Assembly (NCBI RefSeq): GCF_015689195.1
Contig: NZ_CP065044.1
Span: forward strand, 3,720,001 to 3,784,000
DNA from: Pectobacterium aroidearum
GTDB taxonomy: Bacteria > Pseudomonadota > Gammaproteobacteria > Enterobacterales > Enterobacteriaceae
Reading direction: 5' to 3'
DNA length: 64,000 nucleotides
Shown: positions 31,314-42,323 of the stretch, piece after piece
Layout of the letters: every line of letters starts with the position of its first letter
Position numbering within the stretch: the first letter of the stretch is position 1
Made by a program: the position numbers and the translations under genes
Notes under the pieces: generated by a model
Told to the model about the DNA's origin: nothing
Database searches by the model: none
What the model saw: only the letters and a program-made list of their open reading frames with translations

Positions 31314-32762
31314 TTACGGTCGGTAGACCTTCACATTGCTAAAGCCTTGCTCGCGCAGGTACAGCGCCTGCAAGCGGCTCATTACGCCACGCTCGCAGTA
31401 AAGCAGATAGGTTTTGCTCTGATCCAAATCGCCAAACTGCGTACCCAGCTTGTAGAACGGTAAGGATTTGATTTCGATCTGATCAAGCTCAAGCGGCTTA
31501 TCGTCCTGTTCATCCGGCGAGCGGATATCCAGCAGTACGTCAGTTGGGGCAAATGACGCGACCGTTTCGACTTCAACCACTTCTTGCTTGGTCTGCTCGG
31601 CGATCTGACGGATATCAATATTCCGCGCTTCGCTTACCACACGCTCCAGAATGGCAAAATCAAAGTGGCTTTCTTCAGCCTCAATCTTCGCTTTTACCGC
31701 CTTCACCGTCGGGCTTTTCGAGATCACACCACAGTATTCCGGCATCGTTTTGGCGAAATCTTCCGTCCCCAGTTCGCGAGCCTGTTTGATAATGTGTTCT
31801 TTATCATGAGAAATCAGCGGACGTAGAATCAGCGTATCAGAGGCATTATCGATCAAACGCAGATTGGTCAATGTCTGGCTGGAAACCTGCCCTAACGCTT
31901 CACCGGTCACCAGCGCCTGAACACCGTAACGCTCAGCAATTTTGGAGGCCGCACGCACCATCATGCGCTTTAATACGACGCCCATCTGGCCGTCGTCAAC
32001 CTTCTCCAGAATTTCACCTACGACAGGATCGAAGTCGATAGCAATGAAACGCACTCGGTGTGAGCTACCAAAACGGTTCCACAGATAATGTGCGACCTGT
32101 TTTACACCAATCTCGTGCGCCGCACCGCCAAGGTTAAAGAAGCAGTAATGCACGCGACACCCACGACGCATCAGCATGTAGCTGGATACACCGGAGTCAA
32201 AACCACCGGAAATCAGCGACAGCACATCTTCCTGCGTACCGATCGGGAAGCCGCCGATCCCTTCATAACGTCCTTTAATCAGCAGCAAACGGTCCTGCTC
32301 GATTTCCAGATGCACGGTAACCTGCGGTGCTGTAAGGTTGACCCGCGCCGTTTCAATGTGCTGGTTCAGACCACCGCCGACGTAGCGTTCCACGTCCTGT
32401 GAACTAAACTCATGCTTACCGCGGCGTTTCACTCGTACACAAAACGTTTTGCCTTCCAGTTGCTCACGATACAGCGCCAGCGACTGCTCAAAGATATTGT
32501 GCACATCGGTGTAGGCGTGATCTTCAACTTCCAGAATATGATGGATACCCGGAATTCTCGTCAACGCATCACGAATCGCCGAACGCTGGCTTTCGTCTTT
32601 GGCCCGAACTTCGATATGATCCCAGTGACGGACAACCGCCAGCGTTTCATCATAGTGTTTTAATACGTTGCGAATGTTTCCGGTTAGAATCTTGATAAAG
32701 CGCAATCGCACAGATTGGCTCTTGATGGTGATTTCCGGGAACAATTTAATGATAAACTTCAT
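31314..32762 (-). CDS. thiI: tRNA 4-thiouridine synthase / thiamine sulfurtransferase ThiI
   Basis: Bifunctional sulfur-transfer enzyme of 482 residues, identical in length to E. coli. Order of domains: ferredoxin-like, THUMP (about residues 60-165), PP-loop ATPase with [10 protein letters not shown], and a C-terminal rhodanese domain carrying the persulfide Cys456 in LLYCERG. A second conserved cysteine is in PEYCGV. It makes s4U8 in tRNA and supplies sulfur for the thiazole of thiamine; thiL of the same vitamin pathway is 4 kb away. Confidence 0.97.
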   Translation of the reverse strand: MKFIIKLFPEITIKSQSVRLRFIKILTGNIRNVLKHYDETLAVVRHWDHIEVRAKDESQRSAIRDALTRIPGIHHILEVEDHAYTDVHNIFEQSLALYREQLEGKTFCVRVKRRGKHEFSSQDVERYVGGGLNQHIETARVNLTAPQVTVHLEIEQDRLLLIKGRYEGIGGFPIGTQEDVLSLISGGFDSGVSSYMLMRRGCRVHYCFFNLGGAAHEIGVKQVAHYLWNRFGSSHRVRFIAIDFDPVVGEILEKVDDGQMGVVLKRMMVRAASKIAERYGVQALVTGEALGQVSSQTLTNLRLIDNASDTLILRPLISHDKEHIIKQARELGTEDFAKTMPEYCGVISKSPTVKAVKAKIEAEESHFDFAILERVVSEARNIDIRQIAEQTKQEVVEVETVASFAPTDVLLDIRSPDEQDDKPLELDQIEIKSLPFYKLGTQFGDLDQSKTYLLYCERGVMSRLQALYLREQGFSNVKVYRP

Positions 32763-33014
32763 GGTGGCTGTCGTTACTTGGTCAGAAAGGTGTAAATAAA
32801 TTTACCCTGAGTACTAAAATCACGTTATCGGTAAAATCAGCCGGCACAGAGATGATTTTACCAATAGCATCCAGGGCGCGGAGTATATCATTATATGAAG
32901 TTATACTGTGCACCCTAACCGTATAATTGTTATGCATCCACGGATGAACACACGTAACACCACGCTCTGCCGCCACAAGCCAACGGCGTATAACACCAGG
33001 ATTCTGAAACCACT

Positions 33015-33263
33015 ATGCCTAAGAAAACCGAGCAGCCAGTCAGCTTTGAAAGCTCGCTGAACGAACTGGAAAAAATCGTTACCCGTCTCGAATCAGGCGA
33101 ACTGCCGCTGGACGATGCGCTGAATGAATTTGAGCATGGCATCCAGCTCGCTCGTCAGGGTCAGCAAAAACTGCAGCAGGCGGAACAGCGCGTACAAATC
33201 CTGCTGAGCGACGATCCCGATGCGCCGCTGTCACCGTTCACGCCGGATAATGACGCGCTATGA
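33015..33263 (+). CDS. xseB: Exodeoxyribonuclease VII small subunit
   Basis: Small subunit of the single-strand-specific exonuclease VII, 82 residues. The conserved core [26 protein letters not shown] is intact. It forms multimers that clasp XseA. First gene of xseB-ispA-dxs, overlapping ispA by 4 bp (ATGA); the 252-bp gap to thiI holds the divergent promoters. Confidence 0.96.
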   Translation: MPKKTEQPVSFESSLNELEKIVTRLESGELPLDDALNEFEHGIQLARQGQQKLQQAEQRVQILLSDDPDAPLSPFTPDNDAL

Positions 33264-34171
33264 CCGATTTCAGCACGCAACTAAGTGCACACTACCAACG
33301 CACTAACCGTATGTTGGGGCATTTCATCGCCACCCTCCCCTTTCAGAGTAGTCCACTGGTTAATGCAATGGAGTATGGCTCACTCTTAGGGGGCAAACGC
33401 CTGCGCCCATTTCTGGTTTATACTACGGGTGAACTGTTTGGCATGCCGTTAGAGAGTCTGGATGCCCCTGCAGCGGCAGTAGAATGCATCCATGCTTATT
33501 CACTGATTCATGACGATCTGCCAGCGATGGACGACGACGATTTGCGCCGCGGACAGCCGACCTGCCACATCAAATTTGGCGAAGCCAATGCCATTCTGGC
33601 GGGAGATGCATTGCAAACGCTGGCATTCTCCATTCTGGCCGATGCGCCGATGCCGCAGGTCTCTGACCGCGATCGGCTGGCGATGATCTCAGAATTGGCT
33701 CAGGCCAGTGGTGTTGCAGGCATGTGCGGCGGGCAGGCTTTCGATCTGGAAGCGGAAGGTCATCAGGTCGATCTGGCAGCGTTAGAGCGGATTCACCGCC
33801 ACAAAACTGGCGCCTTGATTCGCGCCGCTGTCCGGCTGGGCGCACTTGCCGCCGGTGAAACAGGACGCGCAGCCTTGCCCCATCTGGATCGCTACGCTAA
33901 CGCGATTGGGCTCGCTTTTCAGGTTCAGGACGATATTCTCGATGTTGTTGGCGACAGCGCGACAACAGGCAAACGTCAGGGTGCAGACCAGCAGTTAGGT
34001 AAAAGCACCTATCCCAGCCTTCTGGGGTTAGATAACGCACGAAAAAAAGCACAGGAGCTTTATCAGGAATCACTGGCATCGCTGGACGATCTCGTCACAT
34101 CCAGCCCGATTCCTCTGAATATAGCCCCACTACAAGCGCTGGCGAATTTCATCGTTGAACGCGATAAGTAA
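33260..34171 (+). CDS. ispA: Farnesyl diphosphate synthase
   Basis: Prenyl chain elongation enzyme of 303 residues that condenses IPP with DMAPP/GPP. The first aspartate-rich motif is in [11 protein letters not shown] and the second in [12 protein letters not shown]; both are complete. It supplies quinone, undecaprenol and haem O side chains, including the farnesyl donor used by CyoE. Second gene of the operon. Confidence 0.97.
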   Translation: MTDFSTQLSAHYQRTNRMLGHFIATLPFQSSPLVNAMEYGSLLGGKRLRPFLVYTTGELFGMPLESLDAPAAAVECIHAYSLIHDDLPAMDDDDLRRGQPTCHIKFGEANAILAGDALQTLAFSILADAPMPQVSDRDRLAMISELAQASGVAGMCGGQAFDLEAEGHQVDLAALERIHRHKTGALIRAAVRLGALAAGETGRAALPHLDRYANAIGLAFQVQDDILDVVGDSATTGKRQGADQQLGKSTYPSLLGLDNARKKAQELYQESLASLDDLVTSSPIPLNIAPLQALANFIVERDK

Positions 34172-34188
34172 TTACCTAATGAGTCTCT

Positions 34189-36054
34189 ATGAGTTTTGAT
34201 ACCGCGAAGTACCCTACATTGGCATTAGTGGAAACACCGGATGAACTTCGGCTGTTGCCGAAAGATAGCCTGCCGAAGCTGTGTGATGAGCTGCGCCAAT
34301 ATCTGCTGGACAGCGTCAGCCGTTCGAGCGGCCATTTTGCTTCAGGATTAGGGACGGTTGAATTAACGGTTGCGCTGCATTATGTCTACAACACTCCTTT
34401 CGATCATCTGGTGTGGGATGTCGGCCATCAGGCTTACCCGCATAAGATCCTGACGGGCCGCCGCGATCGTATTTCAACGATCCGCCAAAAAGGCGGTTTG
34501 CATCCCTTTCCGTGGCGTGATGAAAGCGAGTATGACGTATTAAGCGTTGGGCATTCATCTACCTCAATCAGTGCTGGACTGGGGATGGCCGTTGCTGCCG
34601 AGCGTGAAGGCAAAGGCCGTCGTACGGTTTGTGTCATTGGTGATGGCGCGATTACCGCGGGTATGGCCTTTGAGGCGATGAACCACGCGGGCGACATCCG
34701 CTCCGACCTGCTGGTTGTGCTGAACGACAATGAAATGTCGATTTCGGAAAACGTTGGCGCATTGAACAACCATCTAGCGCAACTGCTATCCGGCAAGCTC
34801 TATGCCAGCCTGCGTGAAGGCGGCAAAAAGGTGTTATCCGGCCTGCCACCAATCAAAGAACTGGTGAAACGCACCGAAGAACACCTTAAAGGCATGGTCG
34901 TGCCGGGTACGCTATTTGAGGAGCTGGGTTTTAATTATATTGGCCCTGTCGACGGCCATGACGTTCAGGCGCTGGCGCACACGCTGAAAAACATGCGCAG
35001 CCTGAAAGGTCCGCAGCTTCTGCATATCATGACGAAAAAAGGCAAAGGCTACGCTCCTGCCGAACAAGATCCGATCAGTTGGCACGCGGTGCCAAAATTC
35101 GATCCAGCCAGCGGTACCTTGCCGAAAAGCAAGGAAGGCGCTCAACCCACCTATTCAAAAATCTTCGGTCAATGGCTACAGGAAACGGCAGCCAAAGACA
35201 GCAAGCTCATGGCGATCACGCCAGCGATGCGTGAAGGTTCCGGTATGGTGCAATTCTCCCGCGACTACCCGCAGCAATATTTTGATGTGGCCATTGCCGA
35301 ACAGCATGCCGTGACGTTCGCTGCTGGTCTCGCGGTTGGCGGCTATCATCCGGTTGTTGCCATTTATTCGACGTTCCTGCAGCGAGCCTACGATCAGGTT
35401 ATCCACGATGTGGCAATCCAGAATCTCCCGGTTCTGTTTGCTATCGATCGCGGCGGTATTGTGGGTGCGGATGGGCAAACCCATCAGGGGGCATTCGATC
35501 TCTCTTTCTTACGCTGTATTCCGAACATGATCATCATGACACCCAGCGATGAAAATGAGTGCCGCCAGATGTTGCACACGGGCTATCACTACCAGAAAGG
35601 CCCTACGGCGGTGCGTTACCCACGAGGAAACGGTACGGGTACTGAACTGACACCACTATCAGAACTGCCAATCGGTAAAGGCGTGGTTCGTCGTCAAGGC
35701 AAAACGATCGCGATTCTGAACTTCGGTACGCTATTGCCAGAAGCACAGATTGCGGCAGAGAAGTTAAACGCCACCCTCGTCGATATGCGTTTTGTGAAGC
35801 CACTCGATGAAGCGTTACTTGAAGAACTGGCACAGTCTCACAGCACGTTTGTGACGCTGGAAGAGAATGCGATCATGGGCGGTGCGGGAAGCGGCGTGAA
35901 TGAATTCCTGATGGCAAAACGTCTTGCAGTCTCGGTGCTGAACATCGGGCTACCGGACGTATTCATTCCGCAAGGTTCGCAGGAAGAAATCCGTGCCGAT
36001 CTGGGCCTGGATGCTGCGGGCATCGAGCGCAAAATCACGCAGTGGATGGAATAA
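34189..36054 (+). CDS. dxs: 1-Deoxy-D-xylulose-5-phosphate synthase
   Basis: Thiamine-diphosphate enzyme of 621 residues that commits pyruvate and glyceraldehyde 3-phosphate to the MEP isoprenoid pathway. The ThDP motif [15 protein letters not shown]...[11 protein letters not shown] is intact, as are the transketolase-like central domain and the C-terminal domain. Start [11 protein letters not shown] matches E. coli and lies 17 bp after ispA. Its thiamine cofactor depends on thiI and thiL nearby. Confidence 0.98.
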   Translation: MSFDTAKYPTLALVETPDELRLLPKDSLPKLCDELRQYLLDSVSRSSGHFASGLGTVELTVALHYVYNTPFDHLVWDVGHQAYPHKILTGRRDRISTIRQKGGLHPFPWRDESEYDVLSVGHSSTSISAGLGMAVAAEREGKGRRTVCVIGDGAITAGMAFEAMNHAGDIRSDLLVVLNDNEMSISENVGALNNHLAQLLSGKLYASLREGGKKVLSGLPPIKELVKRTEEHLKGMVVPGTLFEELGFNYIGPVDGHDVQALAHTLKNMRSLKGPQLLHIMTKKGKGYAPAEQDPISWHAVPKFDPASGTLPKSKEGAQPTYSKIFGQWLQETAAKDSKLMAITPAMREGSGMVQFSRDYPQQYFDVAIAEQHAVTFAAGLAVGGYHPVVAIYSTFLQRAYDQVIHDVAIQNLPVLFAIDRGGIVGADGQTHQGAFDLSFLRCIPNMIIMTPSDENECRQMLHTGYHYQKGPTAVRYPRGNGTGTELTPLSELPIGKGVVRRQGKTIAILNFGTLLPEAQIAAEKLNATLVDMRFVKPLDEALLEELAQSHSTFVTLEENAIMGGAGSGVNEFLMAKRLAVSVLNIGLPDVFIPQGSQEEIRADLGLDAAGIERKITQWME

Positions 36055-36068
36055 GCGATTTAAACGAC

Positions 36069-36091
36069 AACCGGGGCACATGGCCCCGGTT
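36069..36091 (+). terminator. dxs operon terminator
   Basis: AACCGGGGC / GCCCCGGTT with a 5-base loop, 15 bp after the dxs stop, followed by TTTACT. It sits between convergent dxs and pgpA, and the minus strand also offers a T-rich tail. Confidence 0.85.
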
Positions 36092-36139
36092 TACTAATGC
36101 AATGGTTCAGTAATACAGTGGTTCAATAATTCGACATCG

Positions 36140-36676
36140 TCAGAATATCGGCCAGTGATAGCCGATAAAATAGATAATCCCCGCTGAAATCACTCCCGCG
36201 ACGATATCATCGACCATAATCCCCATACCGCCATGCACGTTGCGATCAAACCAGCGAATCGGCCAGGGTTTCCAGATGTCCAGACAGCGGAAAACAACAA
36301 ACCCTGCCGCTACCCACTGCCATTCATCCATCGGAATCGCCATCAGGGTAATCCACATACCGACAAATTCGTCCCAGACGATGCTGCCGTGATCGTGAAC
36401 ACCCATATCCTTCGCCGTCTGGTGACACAGGTAAACACCGATACAAATACTCAGCATGACCAGCAGCGAATACAATTCAAGCGGCAGGAAGGACATGAGA
36501 TACCACAGGGGAATCGCCGCCAGCGATCCTACCGTGCCAGGCATCCAGGGAGACAGGCCGCTGCCAAACCCCGTCGCCAGCAGGTGCCACGGGTTGCTCA
36601 GCCGTAAGCGGCGTTTCGCCACCTCAGCGCCTTTCGTCTTGCTCGCGGAATCAGTTTTGCTCGCTAAAATGGTCAT
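36140..36676 (-). CDS. pgpA: Phosphatidylglycerophosphatase A
   Basis: Membrane phosphatase of 178 residues that makes phosphatidylglycerol from its phosphate. Four or so hydrophobic helices and the conserved [15 protein letters not shown] and [10 protein letters not shown] motifs, which carry the acidic metal ligands, are present. It overlaps thiL by 26 bp at the end of the nrdR-ribD-ribH-nusB-thiL-pgpA cluster. yajO, which follows pgpA in E. coli, is absent here. Confidence 0.96.
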   Translation of the reverse strand: MTILASKTDSASKTKGAEVAKRRLRLSNPWHLLATGFGSGLSPWMPGTVGSLAAIPLWYLMSFLPLELYSLLVMLSICIGVYLCHQTAKDMGVHDHGSIVWDEFVGMWITLMAIPMDEWQWVAAGFVVFRCLDIWKPWPIRWFDRNVHGGMGIMVDDIVAGVISAGIIYFIGYHWPIF

Positions 36677-37631
36677 ACCCCTTCCAGTTCAGCTCGGTCG
36701 CTTTATTATCCCTGAAAAAGCGTACCCCTTCAGATGCAGGCCCGATTTGCCCGATACAGGTGTAGCTGGCACCGAGATGCCCCAAAGCCAGCTCCAGTGC
36801 ACCACGGTTAATCTCTGGTACGGTAAAGCACAACTCATAGTCTTCGCCGCCAGATAGCGCCCAACGCAACGCCTGCTCTTCATCAACGCAGCCTCGCAGC
36901 CAGTCTGATTGCGGGATCGCGTCCAGATTAATCCGCGCACCGCACTCGCTCGCTTTAAGTATATGCTGTAGATCGGATATAAGGCCGTCGGAAAGATCGA
37001 TAGCCGAATTGGCCAGATCGCGCAGCGCCTGACCTTGCAGGATTCGGGGTTGAGGGCGGAGATGACGCTGGATCAATCCCTGACGAGCCTCTTCATCATC
37101 AACGTGCAGCGTATTCTGTAGAATAGCCAGACCTGCAGCGCTGTCGCCTAATGAACCAGTAACATAAATCCAGTCGCCAACTCTGGCTCCGCGACGCGTC
37201 AACGCCCGACCAGCAGGCACAAGGCCGTGGATAGTCAGCGTCAGGCTCAGTGGACCGCGCGTCGTATCTCCGCCAACCAACTGCATACCGTAATAATCAA
37301 GTAGCTCGAACAAGCTGTCGCTATAGGCGGACAGCCACTGGCTATTGCTTGTCGGTAGGGTAATGGCCAGAGAAAGCCAGGCAGGATCGGCGCCCATTGC
37401 AGCCAGATCGCTTAAATTGACCGCCAGAGATTTGTAACCCAGATCGGCGGGATCGATATCGGGTAGGAAATGAACGCCAGATACCAGCGTGTCGGTACTC
37501 ACCGCCAGCATCTGCTTATCTGCCACCGTCAGTAACGCACAGTCATCACCAATGCCTAACTCAACATCGCGACGTGAACTTCGGACCCGATTAAAATAGC
37601 GGGCAATAAGGTCAAACTCACCTTCAACCAT
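36651..37631 (-). CDS. thiL: Thiamine-monophosphate kinase
   Basis: ATP-dependent kinase of the PurM/AIR synthase superfamily, 326 residues, that makes thiamine diphosphate. The [16 protein letters not shown] and GGDTTRGP motifs that bind metal and nucleotide are intact. The frame runs nine codons further upstream, but [13 protein letters not shown] is the family start. A strong hairpin lies between nusB and this gene. Confidence 0.96.
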   Translation of the reverse strand: MVEGEFDLIARYFNRVRSSRRDVELGIGDDCALLTVADKQMLAVSTDTLVSGVHFLPDIDPADLGYKSLAVNLSDLAAMGADPAWLSLAITLPTSNSQWLSAYSDSLFELLDYYGMQLVGGDTTRGPLSLTLTIHGLVPAGRALTRRGARVGDWIYVTGSLGDSAAGLAILQNTLHVDDEEARQGLIQRHLRPQPRILQGQALRDLANSAIDLSDGLISDLQHILKASECGARINLDAIPQSDWLRGCVDEEQALRWALSGGEDYELCFTVPEINRGALELALGHLGASYTCIGQIGPASEGVRFFRDNKATELNWKGYDHFSEQN

Positions 37632-37663
37632 AACCTTTCCAGCCAGCCTATCATTCAAAAGCG

Positions 37664-37689
37664 ATCAGGGCCGGATATCCGGCCCTGAT
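37664..37689 (-). terminator. Hairpin between nusB and thiL, partial terminator or processing site
   Basis: 26-bp perfect palindrome (ATCAGGGCCGG-ATAT-CCGGCCCTGAT) 11 bp after the nusB stop and 33 bp before the thiL start. On the minus strand it is followed by CGCTTTTGAA, a broken U-tract. It could reduce read-through from nusB into thiL-pgpA. Confidence 0.65.
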
Positions 37690-37699
37690 TCGATTCATT

Positions 37700-38119
37700 T
37701 TACTTCTTGCCTTTCCGTACACTCGGAGCAGCTTTATCCAGCACGCCATTCACAAACTTATGACTATCTTCGGCGCCGAAGACTTTAGCCAGTTCGATGG
37801 CCTCGTTAATCGCCACCTTGTAAGGAACGTCTTCGCGCTTGCTCAGCTCAAACATCGCCAAACGCAGAATCGCTTTCTCAACCTGTCCCAGTTCCTCAAT
37901 TTGGCGAGACAGGAAAGGTGCCATCAGTTGATCAAGCTTCTCAGCCTGAGTGGCAACCCCCGCCAGCAATTCACGGAAATAGGTAATGTCGACATCTTTG
38001 ACATCCTGCTCGCTCAGGAATTGGTGTTCAACATCGGCAATATCATTTTTAGATAACTGCCAGGAGTAAAGCGCTTGAACCGCACATTCACGAGCGCGGC
38101 GACGAGCAGCAGGTTTCAC
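37700..38119 (-). CDS. nusB: Transcription antitermination factor NusB
   Basis: All-helical RNA-binding protein of 139 residues that pairs with NusE (S10) on boxA RNA to prevent early termination in rRNA operons. The arginine-rich N-terminus ([16 protein letters not shown]) and the C-terminal [11 protein letters not shown] segment are conserved. Follows ribH by 24 bp, the standard order. Confidence 0.97.
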   Translation of the reverse strand: MKPAARRRARECAVQALYSWQLSKNDIADVEHQFLSEQDVKDVDITYFRELLAGVATQAEKLDQLMAPFLSRQIEELGQVEKAILRLAMFELSKREDVPYKVAINEAIELAKVFGAEDSHKFVNGVLDKAAPSVRKGKK

Positions 38120-38143
38120 GGAATTCCCCTTACTTAATCAGGC

Positions 38144-38620
38144 TTACTTAATCGCTTTCAATACATTAATCATTTCTAGCGCGGTCAGGGCAGCTTCAGC
38201 ACCTTTGTTACCCGCTTTCGTACCAGCACGCTCAATCGCCTGCTCAATGCTTTCCGTCGTCAGAACGCCGAAAGCAACAGGGATTTCGCTGTCCATCGCA
38301 ACGGAGGACAGGCCAGAGCTACATTCGCCAGCAACAAATTCAAAATGCGCTGTTCCACCACGGATAACCGTTCCCAGAGCGATAACGGCATCATACCCGC
38401 CGTTTTTCGCGCTTTTAGTCAGCGCACGAACCGTCAATGGCAGTTCGTAAGCACCCGGCACCCAAACAACGGTGATATTTTCGTCTTTTACCTGACCGAT
38501 GCGTTTCAATGCATCAATCGCACCTTCCAGCAGGCTGTCGTTAATAAAATGGTTAAAACGCGCAATCGCAATCGCCACACGGGCATCAGGAGTAGCAACA
38601 ACACCTTCGATAACGTTCAT
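38144..38620 (-). CDS. ribH: 6,7-Dimethyl-8-ribityllumazine synthase
   Basis: Penultimate enzyme of riboflavin synthesis, 158 residues (named ribE in E. coli). The substrate loop [13 protein letters not shown], the VPGAYELP segment and the [14 protein letters not shown] motif with its catalytic His are intact. It assembles as a 60-mer or smaller shell. It sits between ribD and nusB. No FMN riboswitch was recognised upstream of the cluster. Confidence 0.97.
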   Translation of the reverse strand: MNVIEGVVATPDARVAIAIARFNHFINDSLLEGAIDALKRIGQVKDENITVVWVPGAYELPLTVRALTKSAKNGGYDAVIALGTVIRGGTAHFEFVAGECSSGLSSVAMDSEIPVAFGVLTTESIEQAIERAGTKAGNKGAEAALTALEMINVLKAIK

Positions 38621-38730
38621 AGCTTTCCTTGTATCTGGTCTTTATAGCCCGCAGGGGGGCGGATTCTATCATAATTTTTGTGGGCACGTATCCGGTTTTG
38701 TCGGACCTGCGCCACGTATTTACATACACA

Positions 38731-39867
38731 TCAGAATTTAGGTTTCAGGCGTAATCGCAAATCCGGACCAATCTGCCGAACCTCTGCGATGTCAAATTCC
38801 GGAGCCTGAGACAGTTGATCCAACCCTGGCAAGAGGCACAGCGAACGGGCGTTTTCACCCAGCAGTTTTGGCGCAAGATAAACGATAAGTTCATCAACGA
38901 CACCCGCATTAAGCAGCGCACCAGCCAGACTGGCTCCGGCTTCAACCCAGACAGAGTTAATCTGCCGTCTCCCCAGCACCATCATCAGCGCTACCAGATC
39001 AACGCCGCCATTGTGCTGCGGTAAGGTGACCTGCTCAACGCCCTGTGGCCACGCCTGTTCATCTGCTTGCACCCGCGCCAACCAGGTTTCACCCGGTTGG
39101 CTAACAATCCGATGCTGCGGTGTGACACGCCGCTGGCTGTCCACAATCACTCGTACGGGCTGCCTGAGATCCGCTTCTGAATAACGAGTCTGCACATCGG
39201 CACCCAGCTCTGACCACCGCACCGTCAGAGAAGGATCGTCAGCCAGCACCGTCGCACTACTGCTCAAAATCGCTGCGCTCTCCGCACGAAAACGCTGCAC
39301 ATCCTGCCGCGCCTGCGGCGAGGTAATCCACTGACTTTCTCCCGAGGCCATCGCAGTACGCCCATCCAAAGATGCCGCCATTTTGAGCTGCACGTAAGGA
39401 AAGCCTGTCCGCATGCGCTTCAGGAAACCTACATTGACTTTCTCTGCTTCAGCCATCATCAAACCATGGCTGACAGCGATCCCCGCCTGCTGCAAACGAT
39501 GTAAGCCACGACCTGCGACCTGCGGATTGGGATCCTGCATCGCGGCAACCACACGGGAGACACCAGCAGCAACCAACGCATCAGCACAAGGCGGCGTTCG
39601 GCCATGATGGCTGCACGGCTCCAGCGTGACATAGGCTGTCGCACCACGTGCGCGCTCCCCTGCCATTCTCAACGCATGAACCTCAGCATGAGGTTCGCCT
39701 GCGCGGAAATGATAGCCTTCACCGACAATTTCACCATCGCGCACGATCACGCAGCCAACATTGGGATTGGGTGCCGTCGTAAAACGGCCACGACGCGCCA
39801 ACTCTAACGCACGCGCCATGTATAATTCATCCTGCGGCAAGTGGCCGTTTTCCTGAAAAACGCTCAT
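38731..39867 (-). CDS. ribD: Bifunctional riboflavin deaminase/reductase RibD
   Basis: Two-domain enzyme of 378 residues. The N-terminal zinc deaminase (HAEVHAL and PCSHHGRTPPCAD, giving His and two Cys ligands) acts on the pyrimidine, and the C-terminal reductase starts near residue 155. The frame extends eight codons further, but the ATG at 39867 follows AGAGG at good spacing. The start is about 10 residues longer than in E. coli RibD. Upstream is nrdR at 35 bp. Confidence 0.95.
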   Translation of the reverse strand: MSVFQENGHLPQDELYMARALELARRGRFTTAPNPNVGCVIVRDGEIVGEGYHFRAGEPHAEVHALRMAGERARGATAYVTLEPCSHHGRTPPCADALVAAGVSRVVAAMQDPNPQVAGRGLHRLQQAGIAVSHGLMMAEAEKVNVGFLKRMRTGFPYVQLKMAASLDGRTAMASGESQWITSPQARQDVQRFRAESAAILSSSATVLADDPSLTVRWSELGADVQTRYSEADLRQPVRVIVDSQRRVTPQHRIVSQPGETWLARVQADEQAWPQGVEQVTLPQHNGGVDLVALMMVLGRRQINSVWVEAGASLAGALLNAGVVDELIVYLAPKLLGENARSLCLLPGLDQLSQAPEFDIAEVRQIGPDLRLRLKPKF

Positions 39868-39902
39868 TCCCGAACCTCTTATCTCTCTCAAATCAACGCG
39901 AC

Positions 39903-40352
39903 TTAATCCTGCAAACGCGCAATCTCTTCGCCAAATTCGCGGATATCTTCAAAGCTGCGATACACCGATGCAAAGCGGATATAAGCCACTTTATCCAGCT
40001 TTCTCAACGCTTCCATCACCAGGTTGCCGACCATCTTGGTGGTAACTTCACGTTCACCGGTAGCACGAAGATGAGATTTAATGTGATTAAGCGCCATTTC
40101 GACGTCATCAGAACTGACCGGCCTTTTTTCCAGCGCTTTCAGCATACCGCTACGCAATTTATCTTCATTAAAAGGCTCGCGTACTTCATTGCTTTTGATG
40201 ACTCGCGGCATCACCAGTTCAGCCACTTCAAACGTGGTGAAGCGTTCATGACAAACCAGACACTGCCGACGACGGCGTACTTGGGAACCTTCGCCGACCA
40301 GACGGGAATCAATGACTTTGGTATCAACAGCGGAGCAAAACGGGCAATGCAT
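39903..40352 (-). CDS. nrdR: Ribonucleotide reductase repressor NrdR
   Basis: ATP-cone and zinc-ribbon transcription repressor of ribonucleotide reductase genes, 149 residues. The zinc cysteines are seen in MHCPFC at the N-terminus and CLVCHERF; the ATP-cone follows from about residue 49 ([11 protein letters not shown]). First gene of the nrdR-rib-nusB-thiL cluster, as in E. coli. Confidence 0.97.
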   Translation of the reverse strand: MHCPFCSAVDTKVIDSRLVGEGSQVRRRRQCLVCHERFTTFEVAELVMPRVIKSNEVREPFNEDKLRSGMLKALEKRPVSSDDVEMALNHIKSHLRATGEREVTTKMVGNLVMEALRKLDKVAYIRFASVYRSFEDIREFGEEIARLQD

Positions 40353-40569
40353 GATGTGTCCTGACCAGTAATCCTTAACGTAGACACAGTTTACCCTGAA
40401 TTAACGGACTAACCAAAACTCCTGATCCACGTTGCGAAGGGTTTCGCATCTCTTCCGGTAATAGGATGAAAAAAGCTGTCTCACCTATGACTTAGGCATA
40501 ATCACAGCTAAACTCAGCAACAGGGATCAACGGATCAATGAATAAAACATCGAAAGGGGAACCACAGAT

Positions 40570-41139
40570 ATGAGAACCCGATATCGCGTACTGACCTTCC
40601 TGCCAGCGCTGCTTTTGCTCGCTGGGTGCGCCGAACAGCGCCAGATGCCAAAGCTACAAAATCAGATAGGTCAGTTAAACCAGCAATTACAAACGCTGAC
40701 CGACCAGGCCACGGCATTAGAGCGGCAAAATGCGTTGAATTCCCAATCCACTTCTGGCGTTTATTTACTGCCCGCAGCACAAACCAGCACGATGCTGGAA
40801 AGCAGCATTGGCAGACTCAGCGTGTCGTTACGCAATATCGAGACGGAAGCGAACGGAACAAGCGCGTTACTGCATATTCGCACGCTTGATGCGAAGGGGT
40901 TACCGGCCTTTGGCGCACAGCTTGACTGGGGGCGACTCGACCCGGTGAGTGGTCAGCCTTTAGCGGGCGATACACAAACACAGTCCTTTGTGGTTTCCCC
41001 TACGCTGTTACCTAAAGCCGAAGCCGTTATTGAATTACGCCTGAGCGGTTTACCACCGGAAGAACTCGGTTTTGTTCGCTTACATCAGGTTCAGGAGATA
41101 CAGAGTCCGCCTCCTGTTGCCGCCACCGAGTCCCCTTAA
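40570..41139 (+). CDS. yajI: Lipoprotein YajI (DUF3251)
   Basis: Predicted lipoprotein of 189 residues. Signal peptide and lipobox LAGC (Cys20) are followed by a coiled-coil heptad region (about residues 27-60, LQNQIGQLNQQLQTLTDQ-type) and a beta-rich C-terminal domain with LGFVRLHQVQ, as in E. coli YajI. Function unknown. An ERIC repeat begins directly after its stop codon; in E. coli tsx and yajD would follow in this region. Confidence 0.88.
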   Translation: MRTRYRVLTFLPALLLLAGCAEQRQMPKLQNQIGQLNQQLQTLTDQATALERQNALNSQSTSGVYLLPAAQTSTMLESSIGRLSVSLRNIETEANGTSALLHIRTLDAKGLPAFGAQLDWGRLDPVSGQPLAGDTQTQSFVVSPTLLPKAEAVIELRLSGLPPEELGFVRLHQVQEIQSPPPVAATESP

Positions 41140-41266
41140 TATATCCGTCATACTTCAAGCCGCATGTGCGTTGGCTTTCCTCGCTCACCCCAGTCACTTA
41201 CTTATGTAAGCTCCTGGGGATTCACTGTGTCGCCGCCTGCATGCAACTCGAATTATTTAGGATATC
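41140..41266. repeat. ERIC element (canonical length)
   Basis: 127-bp imperfect palindrome. The diagnostic core on the minus strand reads CCCCAGGAGCTTAC then GTAAGTGACTGGGGTGAGCG, the ERIC primer region. Terminal repeats are TATATCCGTCATACTTCAAG and, at the other end, CTCGAATTATTTAGGATATC. The repeat starts one base after the yajI stop, so yajI transcripts end in its stem-loop. Confidence 0.93.
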
Positions 41267-41293
41267 AACACATTTCCCAACGCTAAGATGCAA

Positions 41294-41319
41294 AAAACCC
41301 CGCAGCGATGCGGGGTTTT
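41294..41319. terminator. Bidirectional terminator between yajI and secF
   Basis: AAAACCCCGC / GCGGGGTTTT with a 6-base loop, with T runs on both strands, between convergent yajI and secF. Confidence 0.92.
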
Positions 41320-41338
41320 CATGCTTACCGTCAGCAGA

Positions 41339-42313
41339 TTAAGGCAGGATAGACGGTTGGTCCGCCCCTTCTTTTTCCACTTTCTGAACAATCAGGTGTT
41401 CACGCTTCATACCCAGTTTCAGTGCCAGAGCAGAAGAAACATAGATAGAAGAGATCGTACCGATGATCACACCAATAAACATCGTCAACGAGAAGCCATG
41501 CAACAAGGCGCCACCGAAGACCATGAGGATCACGATCATCGCCAACGTGGTCGCTGATGTGATAATGGTACGGTGAAGCGTCTGCGTCAGTGAAATGTTG
41601 GTGATTTCGTAAGGTGTCCCACGACGAACCTTGCGGAAATTCTCACGAATACGGTCAGATACAACGATCTTATCGTTAAGTGAATAACCAATTACCGACA
41701 TCAGTGACGCAATGATCGTTAGGTCAATCTCAATAGAGAACAGAGACAATAGACCCATCGTGATGATCACGTCGTGCCCCAAAGCCAGTACAGCCCCCAA
41801 CGCCAGACGCCATTCAAAACGAAAACCGATATAAATGAGGATAGCAATCAACGCAGACAGCAGCGCCAATGCGCCAGCCTGTGCCAAATCGCTACCCACG
41901 CTCGGCCCGACGAATTCAATACGTTTCACCGTTGCATGCTGCTGGAAGGTATCATTCACCACCTTCAGCACTTTGTTACCGAGCGCTTCGTTCTCACTGC
42001 CAGAAACCGGTGGCATACGTACCATCACATCACGGCTGCTACCGAAATTCTGTACCTGCGGCTCTGAAAACCCAGAGGTCTCTAACGAACTACGCAAGAC
42101 ATCAAGATCGATTGGTTTCTCAAGGTTAATCTCAATAACCGTACCACCGGTAAAATCGAGTCCCCAGTTAAAACCACGAACACCCATAATCGCGATAGAA
42201 GCAATGATCAGCAGGGTGGAAATGGCAAATGCCAATGTGTCCCAGCGCATGAAATCATAGACTTTACGCCCATGGTTTAGTTGTTCAATGTTGTATTCCT
42301 GTTCCTGTGCCAC
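41339..42313 (-). CDS. secF: Protein translocase subunit SecF
   Basis: Membrane subunit of the SecDF proton-driven export aid, 324 residues with six helices. An ATG-initiated frame runs 52 codons further upstream into secD, but the codon GTG at 42311-42313 follows GAGGAG at 7 bases and opens [15 protein letters not shown] like E. coli MAQEYTVEQLNHG. The conserved GLDFTGGT motif and the C-terminal helices are intact. Ten bases after secD. Confidence 0.95.
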   Translation of the reverse strand: MAQEQEYNIEQLNHGRKVYDFMRWDTLAFAISTLLIIASIAIMGVRGFNWGLDFTGGTVIEINLEKPIDLDVLRSSLETSGFSEPQVQNFGSSRDVMVRMPPVSGSENEALGNKVLKVVNDTFQQHATVKRIEFVGPSVGSDLAQAGALALLSALIAILIYIGFRFEWRLALGAVLALGHDVIITMGLLSLFSIEIDLTIIASLMSVIGYSLNDKIVVSDRIRENFRKVRRGTPYEITNISLTQTLHRTIITSATTLAMIVILMVFGGALLHGFSLTMFIGVIIGTISSIYVSSALALKLGMKREHLIVQKVEKEGADQPSILP

Positions 42314-42323
42314 AACGCACTCC

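Noticed and set aside
38621-40569. FMN riboswitch for the rib genes
   Set aside because: No conserved RFN-type sequence or structure recognised upstream of nrdR, ribD or ribH.
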